DNA of 64,000 nt from positions 434,001-498,000 of the forward strand of contig NZ_BBZK01000003.1 in the NCBI RefSeq assembly GCF_001748085.1, read 5' to 3'. Made by a program: the position numbers and the translations under genes. The stretch is from Streptomyces sp. TP-A0874. Lineage in GTDB: Bacteria; Actinomycetota; Actinomycetes; Streptomycetales; Streptomycetaceae. This document shows, piece by piece, positions 43,975-52,875 of this stretch (its first letter is position 1; the number at the start of each line of letters is the position of its first letter). The notes under the pieces were generated by a model. The model made no database searches and was not told where the DNA came from. It saw only the letters and a program-made list of their open reading frames with translations.

Positions 43975-45015
43975 ATGCTCATCGCCGGTCGCCCGAAGAC
44001 CCGCAGAACCCTCGCTGCCGCGGCGGTCGCCTCCCTGATGCTGCTCGCCACCGGTTGCGGCTCCGGTGAGCAGGACGACTCCGCCGACTCAGGTCGCGCC
44101 GACGGGGCCTTCCCGGTGTCCATCAAGAGCGCCCTGGGAACCGCAAAGATCGAGAAGGAACCGAAGCGGATAGTCACCCTGGGCCAGGGCTCGGCAGAGA
44201 CGGCCATCGCCCTGGGGCACACCCCGGTGGGCGTCGAGGAGTACGCCTGGGGCAGCGACGACTCGGGCTATCTGCCGTGGATCCACGAGGCGGTGAAGAA
44301 GGCCGGCGACCCGCTGCCCGAGCAGTTCACGGGCGGGGACCGACTCGACATCGAGGCGATCGCGGAGCTGGCCCCGGACGTGATCCTCGCCCCCTGGTCG
44401 GGCATCACCCCGAAGCAGTACGACATCCTGAAGGACATCGCTCCCACGGTCGCCTACCCGGACAAGGCGTGGAGCACCGACTGGGACGAGCAGATCGACA
44501 TCGTCGCCAAGGCGCTCGGCCAGCCCGAGAAGGGCGGCGAGTTGGTCGACGACATCAAGAAGCAGCTCAAGCAGGCCGCCGCCACCCGGCCGGAGTACAA
44601 GGACGTCCAGTTCTCGTACATCTACACCTCCGGACCCGGCACCCTCGGGGTGTTCAAACCCACCGAGCAGCGCGTCGAGATGGTCAGCTCCCTCGGGCTC
44701 AAGGTCGACCCGGTCATCGACACCTTCAAGGAGACCGAGGGGACCGACTCGTCCCTCATCGGCTTGGAGAACGCCGACAAGCTCAACGACAGCGATGTGC
44801 TGTTCACCTTCTACACGGACGACAAGACCCGCCGCGATGTGGAGAAGCAGCCGCTGTACGCCGCGATGCCGGCCGTGCGGAAGGGCGCCGTCGTGGCCAG
44901 CGACGACACCTCCTTCGTGACCGCCTCATCCATGATCAACCCGCTGACGGTGCCGTACAGCGTCAAGCGCTACCTGCCGCTGATCGACGAGGCCGTCGAG
45001 AAGGCCGGCAAGTAG
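43975..45015 (+). CDS. Iron-siderophore ABC transporter binding lipoprotein
   Basis: A FepB/FecB-type substrate-binding protein of 346 aa. The signal ends in lipobox LLATGC (Cys near residue 25); KEPKRIVTLGQGSAETAIALG, the LDIEAIAELAPDVILA block, and QKPLY/AVRKGAVVASDD-type segments are typical of class III binding proteins. Substrate is a ferric siderophore by context: iron box upstream and two FecCD permeases downstream. Confidence 0.9.
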   Translation: MLIAGRPKTRRTLAAAAVASLMLLATGCGSGEQDDSADSGRADGAFPVSIKSALGTAKIEKEPKRIVTLGQGSAETAIALGHTPVGVEEYAWGSDDSGYLPWIHEAVKKAGDPLPEQFTGGDRLDIEAIAELAPDVILAPWSGITPKQYDILKDIAPTVAYPDKAWSTDWDEQIDIVAKALGQPEKGGELVDDIKKQLKQAAATRPEYKDVQFSYIYTSGPGTLGVFKPTEQRVEMVSSLGLKVDPVIDTFKETEGTDSSLIGLENADKLNDSDVLFTFYTDDKTRRDVEKQPLYAAMPAVRKGAVVASDDTSFVTASSMINPLTVPYSVKRYLPLIDEAVEKAGK

Positions 45016-45037
45016 GCACCGGCTCGGGGGTTCTCGT

Positions 45038-46087
45038 ATGACCACCATGGCGCGGACCGGCCCGTCGCAGACCTCGCCGACCCGTGCGCCGGAGCGCACC
45101 GGGGCACGGCATACCGCGCTGCTCGCGGTCGTGGGGCTCGCCGCCCTGGTCGCGGTGTGTTTCGCGAGCATCGCGTTCGGGAGCAAGAGTCTGCCGCTGG
45201 AGCAGGTGTGGGACGCCCTCACCGGCCATGGCGACGCCTACACCGCCACGGTCGTCGAGAGCCGCTACCCGCGCACCGTCCTCGGCATCGTGGTCGGGTT
45301 GGGGCTGGCCGTCGCCGGGGTCCTGATGCAGGCGGTCACCCGCAACCCCCTGGCCGAACCGGGACTCCTCGGGATCAACACCGGGGCGGCGGCGAGCGTC
45401 GTCGCCGCCACCGCCTTCCTCGGGGTCTCCGGCCAGACGCCGACCCTGCTGTGGTCGCTGCCCGGCGCACTGGCGACGGGGGCGGTCGTGTACGTCATCG
45501 GCACCGCCGGCAGGGGGCTGAGCCCGGTCCGCCTGGTACTGGGCGGCGCGGTGATGACCGCGCTGCTGGGTGCCTTCATCCAGGCCGTGACGCTCAGCCG
45601 GCCGCAGGTCTTCGACAGCTACCGCTACTGGGTGGTCGGTGCGCTCGCGGGCCGGGGCTACGACGCCGTCTGGAGCACCCTGCCCCTGGTCGCCGCGGGG
45701 CTGGGGGTGGCGCTGCTCGCCGGACGGAGTCTCAACGCCGTCGCGCTGGGGGACGATTCCGCCGCCGCCCTCGGCGCTCGGCCGGAACGGGTGAAGGCCG
45801 CGGCGCTGCTCACCGCGGTCCTACTGAGCGCCGCGGCCACGTCCGCGGCCGGGCCGATCGCCTTCGTCGGTCTCGCCGTTCCGCATCTGGCACGCACCCT
45901 GGTCGGGCCGAACGTGCGGCGGCAGCTCGCGCTGAGCGCGCTGTTCGGGCCGACGCTGCTGCTCGCGGCCGACGTCATCGGCCGTCTCGTGGTCCGCCCC
46001 CAGGAACTCATGGTGGGGGTGGTCACCGCGTTCGCCGGTGCCCCCGCCCTTCTGATCGCCGTCCGCAGGATGCGAGCCACCTCATGA
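45038..46087 (+). CDS. FecCD-family iron-siderophore permease 1
   Basis: A 349-aa permease with ~10 helices. It has the family blocks RYPRTVLGIVVGLGLAVAGVLMQAVTRNPLAEPGLLGINTGA and AAGPIAFVGLAVPHLARTLVG. It begins 22 bp after the binding protein. It is coupled to permease 2 by ATGA overlap. Confidence 0.93.
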   Translation: MTTMARTGPSQTSPTRAPERTGARHTALLAVVGLAALVAVCFASIAFGSKSLPLEQVWDALTGHGDAYTATVVESRYPRTVLGIVVGLGLAVAGVLMQAVTRNPLAEPGLLGINTGAAASVVAATAFLGVSGQTPTLLWSLPGALATGAVVYVIGTAGRGLSPVRLVLGGAVMTALLGAFIQAVTLSRPQVFDSYRYWVVGALAGRGYDAVWSTLPLVAAGLGVALLAGRSLNAVALGDDSAAALGARPERVKAAALLTAVLLSAAATSAAGPIAFVGLAVPHLARTLVGPNVRRQLALSALFGPTLLLAADVIGRLVVRPQELMVGVVTAFAGAPALLIAVRRMRATS

Positions 46088-47148
46088 CAGCTGGCCGATC
46101 GGCCGTTCTCGGCCGGCGCAACCAGAAGTTCGTCCTCAACGTCGGTCCGGCCGTCACCCTGCGCATGCAGGCCCGCGTGGTCTGGGCCGGTGTGGCGATC
46201 GCCGTGGCCGTGCTCGGCGCCTGCGTCCTGACCCTCGTATCGGGCCGCCTCGGCATCGCCCTGCCCGACCTGCCGTCCGCGCTCTCCGGTGACGCCACCG
46301 GAGTGCAGGCCTTCACCCTGGAACGGCTCCGCGGACCGCGGCTGACCGTGGCCGTCGCCGCCGGAGCCGCCTTCGGCCTCTCCGGGGCACTCTTCCAGTG
46401 CGTCACCCGAAACCCCCTGGGCAGCCCGGACATCGTCGGCCTGGGCCCCGGGGCAGGCGCCGGCGCAGCGCTCGTCGCGCTGCTCTTCCCGCAGCTGCCG
46501 GTGGCGCTGGGCGCACTGGTCGGCGCGGTAGCCGCCATGGGAATCGTCTACGTCTCGACCGGCTCGGGCTTCCGCAACCCGCAGCGGCTGGTCATCGCGG
46601 GCATCGGCGTCTCGGCGATGGCCACGGCCTTCATCCAGTACATCGTGTACGCCATCGAACGCGACCAGGCCACCGTCCTCAGCTCCTACCTCAACGGCAG
46701 CCTGACGGCGCGTTCCTGGGGCGACGCGGCCGCCATCGGGACCGTGCTGGCGGTCTGCCTGCCGCTGGCCGTCCTGCTGTCGCGGCCACTGGCGATCAGC
46801 GAGATGAGCGAGACGACGGCCGCGGCCCTCGGGGCGCGGCCCGGCCGCACGTTCACCTACGCCGTCCTGCTCTCGATCGTCCTGTCCGCCGGAGCCGTCA
46901 CCTCCGCCGGGCCGATCTCCTTCATCGCGCTGACGGCTCCCCAGATCGCAAAACGCGTCACCCGGGGGACGGGGCCGCACCTGGTGCTGTCGGCCCTGAT
47001 GGGAGCCCTGCTGCTGGTTCTCGCCGATCTCGCCGCGCAGAACTCGCCGGTCTTCGACGACCTGCCCGTCGGCATCTGGACGATGGCCCTCGGCGGCGCC
47101 TACCTCGGCCACCTCCTGCTCCGGGAGCGGCGCAGGGGCAGGCTTTGA
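46084..47148 (+). CDS. FecCD-family iron-siderophore permease 2
   Basis: A 354-aa partner permease with RLRGPRLTVAVAAGAAFGLSGALFQCVTRNPLGSPDIVGLG and SAGPISFIALTAPQIAKRV. The ATG overlaps the stop of permease 1. No ATP-binding protein follows; the next gene is an unrelated IclR regulator. A FepC-like ATPase encoded elsewhere must serve it. Confidence 0.93.
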   Translation: MTAGRSAVLGRRNQKFVLNVGPAVTLRMQARVVWAGVAIAVAVLGACVLTLVSGRLGIALPDLPSALSGDATGVQAFTLERLRGPRLTVAVAAGAAFGLSGALFQCVTRNPLGSPDIVGLGPGAGAGAALVALLFPQLPVALGALVGAVAAMGIVYVSTGSGFRNPQRLVIAGIGVSAMATAFIQYIVYAIERDQATVLSSYLNGSLTARSWGDAAAIGTVLAVCLPLAVLLSRPLAISEMSETTAAALGARPGRTFTYAVLLSIVLSAGAVTSAGPISFIALTAPQIAKRVTRGTGPHLVLSALMGALLLVLADLAAQNSPVFDDLPVGIWTMALGGAYLGHLLLRERRRGRL

Positions 47149-47284
47149 GAGCCCTCCGCACGCCGGCCCCGGCAGCGGTCCGCACCCGGTCGGCCCACAG
47201 TGGTCCGTTGCCCGGCGACGACCCCGTGGATACGCTCGTCCGTGATACCGGCCGACGGCCGTGATCTCGGACGGAAGGGCGGCC

Positions 47285-48058
47285 ATGGGGCGTCTGGTGC
47301 CGGCGGTGACCCGGGCCCTGGACATACTGGAGCTCTTCCTGGACGGCGACGGCACGCTCTCCGCACCAGAGATCACCCGCAGGCTGCGACTTCCCCGGAC
47401 CACCGTCCACGAGTTGGTGAACACCCTCGCCACCCGCCGCTACCTGGTGGCGATCCCCGAACAGCCGGGGCGCTACCGGCTCGGCGTCCGCTCCTACCAG
47501 CTCGGCAGCCGGTACGCGGAGCAGCTAGACGTCGCCGTCGAAGGGGAACGAGTGGCCAGGGGCATCGCGGAGAGGTGCGGCGAGACGGTGCACGTGGCGA
47601 TCCTGGAGGGCACCGACGTCATCTACATCGCCAAGGTGGACAGCACCCACGCCGTACGTATGGTCTCGGCGGTAGGCCGCCGGCTGCCCGCGCACTGCAC
47701 GGCCGTGGGCAAGGCGCTGCTGGCCGCCCTGCCGGAACAGGACCTCGACGAGCGCCTCCCCGCCGGGCGGCGGCTCGCGGCGATGACCGACGAGAGCATC
47801 ACCTCCGTCTCCCGACTGCGCCGCCAACTGACCGCCGTGCGGCAGCGCGGCGTGGCGATCGAGGAACGGGAGGCCAACCCCGACGTGAGCTGCGTGGCCG
47901 CCCCGGTACGGGATCGCCGGGGCACGGTGGTCGCGGCGCTCAGCGTCTCCGTGCCGGTGGTCCGCTGGAGCCGGCGGCGGTGTGCGGAGCTGGCCGAGTT
48001 GGCCGCCAGTGGGGCCGGCGAGTTGGAGAGTCGGCTCGGGCACCGGGGGCCGGCATGA
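47285..48058 (+). CDS. IclR-family transcriptional regulator
   Basis: A 257-aa regulator. The N-terminal winged HTH is LSAPEITRRLRLPRTTVHELVNTLATRRYL (about residues 22-52) and the C-terminal IclR effector domain includes HAVRMVSAVGRRLPAHCTAVGKALLAAL and REANPDVSCVAAPVRD. ATG 47285 follows GGAAGGG. It overlaps the SMP-30 gene by ATGA, so the two are an operon; a sugar acid is the likely effector. Confidence 0.93.
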   Translation: MGRLVPAVTRALDILELFLDGDGTLSAPEITRRLRLPRTTVHELVNTLATRRYLVAIPEQPGRYRLGVRSYQLGSRYAEQLDVAVEGERVARGIAERCGETVHVAILEGTDVIYIAKVDSTHAVRMVSAVGRRLPAHCTAVGKALLAALPEQDLDERLPAGRRLAAMTDESITSVSRLRRQLTAVRQRGVAIEEREANPDVSCVAAPVRDRRGTVVAALSVSVPVVRWSRRRCAELAELAASGAGELESRLGHRGPA

Positions 48059-48951
48059 GCAGCGGGGTGCGGGGCGTCCGCCCGGAGGTCGCGGTCCGGG
48101 CCGACGCGGCGCTGGGGGAGGGCCCGACCTGGGACCCGGTGGCGGAACGGCTGATCTGGGTCGACATCCTCTCCTCGAGGGTGCACGCCTACCAGCCGGC
48201 GACCGGGCGGCGGACGCTCCTCGCCGTGGAGCAGCACGTGGGAGCGGCGAAACCGCGGGCCGGAGGCGGTCTGGTGCTCAACCTGCGCGACGGCGTCGGC
48301 CTCCTCGACGACCCCTTCGGCGCATCGTCAGGCCCGGGGCCGGCCCGCCCGGTCCACTTCACCTGGCTGCTGCGCCACCCGGTGCCCGGAAGGCGCGGCA
48401 ACGACGCCGCGGTGGCCCCCGACGGGGCACTGTGGGCCGGCACCATGCGGTACGACGAGGCGCCCGGCGGCGGGACGCTCAGCCGGATCGCCCCCGACGG
48501 TGCCGCGCTCGAAGTGCTGTCCGAGGTCACGGTCAGCAACGGCACCGGCTGGAGCCCGGACGGCCGGTCCCTCTACTACGTGGACACCCCCACCCGGCGT
48601 ATCGACGTCTTCGACACGGACGGGGTGGCGGTGCGCCACCGGCGTCCCCTGGCCGAGATCGAGGAGGGCGCCGGCTACCCCGACGGGCTCTGTGTCGACG
48701 CCGACGGCTGCGTCTGGGTGGCGCTCTGGGACGGTAAGGCCGTCCGCCGCTACACACCGGACGGCCGCCTCGACCGGGTGATCGAACTGCCGGTGCGGCG
48801 ACCGACCGCCTGCGCCTTCGGCGGGGCCGACCTCACCGACCTGTACGTCACCAGCGCCCGCGTCGGCCACCCGCCGCATCCGCTGGCCGGCTCCGTCCTG
48901 GTCCTCCCCGGAATCGGCCGGGGCCTGCCGCAGCCGACCTTCGCGGGTTGA
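48055..48951 (+). CDS. SMP-30/gluconolactonase-family lactonase
   Basis: A six-bladed beta-propeller hydrolase of 298 aa. Metal ligand positions are seen in EGPTWDP (near residue 24), in GNDAAVAPDGALWAGTM, in SNGTGWSPDGRSLYYVDT, and in YPDGLCVDADGCVWVALWDG. It probably opens an aldonolactone. It is translationally coupled to the IclR gene and may feed the sugar-acid pathway encoded at 51.7-59.0 kb. Confidence 0.9.
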   Translation: MSSGVRGVRPEVAVRADAALGEGPTWDPVAERLIWVDILSSRVHAYQPATGRRTLLAVEQHVGAAKPRAGGGLVLNLRDGVGLLDDPFGASSGPGPARPVHFTWLLRHPVPGRRGNDAAVAPDGALWAGTMRYDEAPGGGTLSRIAPDGAALEVLSEVTVSNGTGWSPDGRSLYYVDTPTRRIDVFDTDGVAVRHRRPLAEIEEGAGYPDGLCVDADGCVWVALWDGKAVRRYTPDGRLDRVIELPVRRPTACAFGGADLTDLYVTSARVGHPPHPLAGSVLVLPGIGRGLPQPTFAG

Positions 48952-49044
48952 GGGGTGAGCACCCGAGGCCGCCGGCCGGACGGCCCCGGCAGCAGCTCGT
49001 CCGCGGCCTTCTCCGGCCCGGTGACAGCGGAGCGGGATGCCGTA

Positions 49045-49473
49045 TCAGGGGCGGATGCCGAGCACGCGCCGCAGCAGGTCCCGGAGCATGGTCCGCTCCT
49101 CCTCCGACAGTTCGCCCAGCGGCTCCCGGGCGAAGTCGAGCGAGCCGCGCAGCCGCGCCGCGGTGGCCCGACCCTTGTCGGTGGCGGCGGCCAGTTTCAC
49201 CCGCCGATCGTCCGGGTCGGCCCGCCGCTCCGCGAGCCCCCGCGCCTCCAGCCGGTCGATGATGCCGGTGACGTTGGAGGGCTCGCACCGCAGGCGGTGG
49301 GCGATCCGGCGCATCGGCAGCGGTTCCACCGACAGCAGTCCCAGCACCCTTGCCTGAGCTCCGGTCAGGGCGTGTTCGGCGGCCGCGTCCTCGTACTCGT
49401 CGTGGTAGCGCGCCACCACATCGCCGATGAGCTCGACGACCTCGGCGGTCAGGGGGTCGCTGGATGCGGGCAT
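49045..49473 (-). CDS. MarR-family regulator
   Basis: A 142-aa winged-HTH repressor. ALTGAQARVLGLLSVEPLPMRRIAHRLRCEPSNVTGIIDRLEARGLAERRADPDDRRV has the MarR recognition helix and wing. It is divergent from the MDR oxidoreductase with ~100 bp between, so that gene is the likely target. Confidence 0.9.
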   Translation of the reverse strand: MPASSDPLTAEVVELIGDVVARYHDEYEDAAAEHALTGAQARVLGLLSVEPLPMRRIAHRLRCEPSNVTGIIDRLEARGLAERRADPDDRRVKLAAATDKGRATAARLRGSLDFAREPLGELSEEERTMLRDLLRRVLGIRP

Positions 49474-49493
49474 GCCCCCAGGCTACCGCTTGC

Positions 49494-49522
49494 TTGACAG
49501 CATGAAACATAAAGATTTGGAT
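49494..49522 (+). promoter_or_regulatory. Possible promoter/operator between marR-type and MDR genes
   Basis: TTGACA (49494-49499), 17 bp, TTGGAT. The AT-rich DNA has ATGAAA (49502-49507) and ATTTCA (49524-49529) as a loose inverted pair. Weak visual evidence. Confidence 0.35.
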
Positions 49523-49577
49523 CATTTCAGACATGAAGTTTCCCTCGGGGAAAGCGATCACAGGAGGCATGCGAAAC

Positions 49578-50597
49578 ATGGTCGAACTGCCCACCACCAG
49601 CCGTGAGTGGCATCTGGTCGCCAGGCCGCACGGCTGGCCCGAGCCGGATCACTTCGCGCTGCGTGAGGTGCCGGTCGCCGCCCCCGGCCCCGGACGGATC
49701 GTCGTCCGGAACAGCTACCTCTCGGTCGACCCGTACATGCGCGGCCGGATGGACGACGTGAAGTCGTACGTGCCGCCGTTCAACCTGGACGAGCCCATGG
49801 ACGGGGGAGCGGTGGGCCGGGTCATCGCCTCCGAGGCCGAGGGCATCGAGGTGGGCGACCACGTGCTGCACCAGTACGGCTGGCGCGAGTACGCCACCCT
49901 CAGCGGACAGGGGGCGACCAAGGTCGATCCGGACGTCGCGCCGCTCTCCACCTACCTCGGGGTACTCGGCATGCCCGGACTGACCGCCTACGCGGGACTG
50001 CTGGAGGTCGCCTCATTCCGGGAGGGCGACGCGGTCTTCGTCTTCGCGGCCGCCGGAGCCGTCGGCAGCATGGTCGGGCAGATCGCCAGGCTCAAGGGCG
50101 CCTCCCGGGTGATCGGCAGCGCCGGCTCGGCGGAGAAGGTCGAGTCGCTCGTCAACGAGTACGGGTTCCACGCCGCCTTCAACTACAAGGACGGTGACGT
50201 GTCGGGGCAGCTGCGGGCGGCGGCCCCGGACGGTATCGACGTCTACTTCGACAACGTCGGCGGCGAACACCTCGAAGCGGCCATCGGCGCCCTCAACCGG
50301 CACGGGCGGGTCACCGTCTGCGGCATGATCTCGCAGTACAACGCCGTCGAGCCGACCCCGGCGCCCCGGAACCTCCCACTGGTCATCGGCAAGCGGCTGC
50401 GGATCGAGGGGATGCTCGTCACCGATCACGCGGGACTCCGGCCGCGGTTCGTGGAGGACGTCGCGGGCTGGCTGCGCTCGGGGGAACTGACCTACCGGGA
50501 AACCGTCGCCAACGGCATCGACCAGGCCGTGCAGGCGTTCCTCGGCATGCTGCGCGGGGAGAACGCCGGAAAGATGGTCGTCGCGCTCGAAAGCTAG
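49578..50597 (+). CDS. NADP-dependent oxidoreductase (MDR, leukotriene B4 12-HD/CurA-like)
   Basis: A zinc-independent medium-chain reductase of 339 aa. Blocks are LSVDPYMRGRMDD near residue 52, the cofactor motif AAAGAVGSMVGQIARLKGASRVIGSAGS, and YFDNVGGEHLEAAI. The family reduces enones such as curcumin and alkenals. AGGAGG lies 10 bp before ATG 49578; ATGs at 49533 and 49569 are also in frame. Probably controlled by the divergent MarR. Confidence 0.9.
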   Translation: MVELPTTSREWHLVARPHGWPEPDHFALREVPVAAPGPGRIVVRNSYLSVDPYMRGRMDDVKSYVPPFNLDEPMDGGAVGRVIASEAEGIEVGDHVLHQYGWREYATLSGQGATKVDPDVAPLSTYLGVLGMPGLTAYAGLLEVASFREGDAVFVFAAAGAVGSMVGQIARLKGASRVIGSAGSAEKVESLVNEYGFHAAFNYKDGDVSGQLRAAAPDGIDVYFDNVGGEHLEAAIGALNRHGRVTVCGMISQYNAVEPTPAPRNLPLVIGKRLRIEGMLVTDHAGLRPRFVEDVAGWLRSGELTYRETVANGIDQAVQAFLGMLRGENAGKMVVALES

Positions 50598-50738
50598 CCC
50601 GGTGCCGGGCGCCGCGAGCCGGTGGACCGTTCCGGTCACGGCACCAGACGCCGGGCACCAACTCCACTGCCACGGCGGCCGTTCGGGCGGGCCGCAGCGG
50701 TCCGCCCAGACGCCCGCCGGGCCCCGGGGGCCGGCTGC

Positions 50739-50744
50739 TACGGT
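50739..50744 (+). promoter_or_regulatory. -10-like hexamer before the EI24 gene
   Basis: TACGGT ends 7 nt before GTG 50752 without a Shine-Dalgarno. Fits a leaderless start. Confidence 0.35.
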
Positions 50745-50751
50745 GACCCGC

Positions 50752-51579
50752 GTGCGAGATCTCGCGGCCGGCTTCGGCTATCTGGTAAAGGGACAGCGCT
50801 GGGTCTCCCGGAACACCCGCTGGTGGGTCTCCGGGTTGCTGCCCGCCCTCATCACCCTGGTCCTCTACGTCGCGGTGCTGGTCCTCCTCGGTTTCTGGGC
50901 CGACGACATCGCCGTCTGGATGACCCCCTTCGCAAACGACTGGGACGCTCCTTGGCCCGGTCTGCTGCGTGGAGTGGTCACCGCGCTGGTCTTCCTCGGC
51001 GGGCTGCTGTTCGCCGTGGTCTCCTTCGCGGCCGTGACGCTCCTGGTCGGCCAGTTCTTCTACGACGCCCTGGCGGAGCAGGTCGACGAGACGGAAGGCG
51101 GGGCCCCGCCGGCGCCGGAGGTGTCGCTCTGGCGGGAGCTGTGGATCGCCGCGTGGGACAGCGTCCTGGTGCTCGGCCGGGTCGCCCTCTACGGTGCGGT
51201 CCTCTTTCTCCTCGGCTTCCTGCCCTTCGTCGGCCAGACCGTCATCCCCGTGATCGGTTTCTGTGTCTCCGGCTACTTCCTCACGGCCGAGTTGACCGCC
51301 GTCGCACTCCAACGCCGGGGCGTCGACCTGGCCGGCCGGCTGGCCCTGCTGCGCGGCAGGCGGATGCTCAGCATCGGTTTCGGGGTTCCCCTGGCGCTGC
51401 TCTTCCTGGTTCCGCTGGCGGCGGTCTTCCTGATGCCCGGAGCGGTCGCCGGAGCCACCCTGCTCGCCCGGGACCTCCTGCCCCCGGAGGAGTGCGAGCC
51501 GGACCAGGATGCGGAGGAGCTCCCGGCGCGGCCGTCCGCGCCCGCCCCGCCGGGCCCGGTCTTCACCAAGGAGGGGTGA
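50752..51579 (+). CDS. EI24-domain membrane protein
   Basis: A 275-aa protein with about four hydrophobic hairpins and the EI24/CysZ-like start RDLAAGFGYLVKGQRWVSRNTRWW. The last ~35 residues are a Pro/Ala/Glu-rich tail. CysZ relatives carry sulfate in Gram-negatives, but the actinobacterial branch is uncharacterised. GTG 50743 is an equal candidate start. Convergent with mmsB. Confidence 0.8.
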   Translation: MRDLAAGFGYLVKGQRWVSRNTRWWVSGLLPALITLVLYVAVLVLLGFWADDIAVWMTPFANDWDAPWPGLLRGVVTALVFLGGLLFAVVSFAAVTLLVGQFFYDALAEQVDETEGGAPPAPEVSLWRELWIAAWDSVLVLGRVALYGAVLFLLGFLPFVGQTVIPVIGFCVSGYFLTAELTAVALQRRGVDLAGRLALLRGRRMLSIGFGVPLALLFLVPLAAVFLMPGAVAGATLLARDLLPPEECEPDQDAEELPARPSAPAPPGPVFTKEG

Positions 51580-51666
51580 CCGGGCGGTAGGGCAGCGGCC
51601 GGCCGGACCGTCCTCGACAGCGGGGGCCGCCCGCGCCCCGGAGCGGTCGGGCAGCCCCCGCCCCGG

Positions 51667-52875
51667 TCAGGCGCCGACCCGGCGCTTGTTCCAGACGTCG
51701 AAGCCGACCGCCGCCAGCAACACCAGCCCCTTGATGACCTGTTGGTAGTCGGTCCCGATACCGACCAGCGACATGCCGTTGTTGAGCACCCCGAGAACCA
51801 GACCACCGATGAGCGCGCCCAGCACCGTGCCGACCCCGCCACTGGCCGACGCGCCGCCGATGAAGGCCGCGGCGATCGCCTCCAGCTCGAAGTTGAGGCC
51901 GGCGTTCGGGGTGGCGGCGGTGAGCCGGGCCGCGTACACCACGCCCGCCAGGGCGGCCAGCACCCCCATGTTGACGAAGACCAGGAAGGTGACGCGCTTG
52001 TCCTTGACGCCGGAGAGCTTCGCCGCGTCCCGGTTGCCGCCGAGCGCGTACACATGACGGCCGATGACCGCGTTGCGCATCACGAACCCCAGGGCCACCA
52101 GCAGGCCGCAGAGGATGAGCAGGACGATCGGGGCCCCGTGGTAGCTGGCCAGGGTGAGGGTGAGCGCCACCACGGCCGCGACCATCGCCAGGCACTTGGC
52201 GAGGAAGAGACCGAACGGCAGCACCTCCAACTCGTAGCGCGCCTGCCGCTTGCGGCCCCGCCACTCCTGCCAGAGCACCAGCACGATCACGCTGAGCCCG
52301 ATGAGCAGAGTCGGGTTGTGGTAGTCGGTGTAGGGGCCGATCTCGGGGATGAAACCGTTGCCGATGGCCTGGAAGCCGTCCGGGAACGGCCGCAGGGTCT
52401 GGCCCTCCAGCAGGATCTGGGTGCCGCCGCGGAAGAGGAGCATCCCGGCGAGGGTGACGATGAAGGAGGGGATGCCGACGTAGGCGATCCAGAAGCCCTG
52501 CCAGGCCCCGGCCGCCGCCCCGATCAGCAGGGAGAGGGTGAGCCCCAGTGGCCAGGACATACCGTGCTCGATCATCATCACGCCCGCGGCCGCGCCGACG
52601 AAGGCGGCCAGCGAGCCCACGGACAGATCGATATGGCCCGCGACGATCACGATCATCATCCCGATCGCCATGATCAGGATGTAGCTGTTCTGCTGGATGA
52701 GGTTGGTGACGTTCTGCGGCTTCAACAGGATGCCGTCGGTCCATATCTGGAACAGCACGGCGATCACTATGAGCGCCAGCAGCATCCCGTACTGGCGCAT
52801 GTTGCGGCGTATGCCGTGCAGCAGCAGGCCGGTGAGGGCCTTCGTCGGGTGCTGCCGGCCGGTGAGCGGGCTCAT
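51667..52875 (-). CDS. mmsB: Multiple-sugar ABC transporter permease
   Basis: A CUT2-family permease of 402 aa with about ten helices, including [27 protein letters not shown] and [39 protein letters not shown], which match GguB/MmsB/XylH. ATG 52875 overlaps the mmsA stop (ATGA). It is the last gene of the operon and is followed by a GC-rich convergent region. Confidence 0.93.
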   Translation of the reverse strand: MSPLTGRQHPTKALTGLLLHGIRRNMRQYGMLLALIVIAVLFQIWTDGILLKPQNVTNLIQQNSYILIMAIGMMIVIVAGHIDLSVGSLAAFVGAAAGVMMIEHGMSWPLGLTLSLLIGAAAGAWQGFWIAYVGIPSFIVTLAGMLLFRGGTQILLEGQTLRPFPDGFQAIGNGFIPEIGPYTDYHNPTLLIGLSVIVLVLWQEWRGRKRQARYELEVLPFGLFLAKCLAMVAAVVALTLTLASYHGAPIVLLILCGLLVALGFVMRNAVIGRHVYALGGNRDAAKLSGVKDKRVTFLVFVNMGVLAALAGVVYAARLTAATPNAGLNFELEAIAAAFIGGASASGGVGTVLGALIGGLVLGVLNNGMSLVGIGTDYQQVIKGLVLLAAVGFDVWNKRRVGA

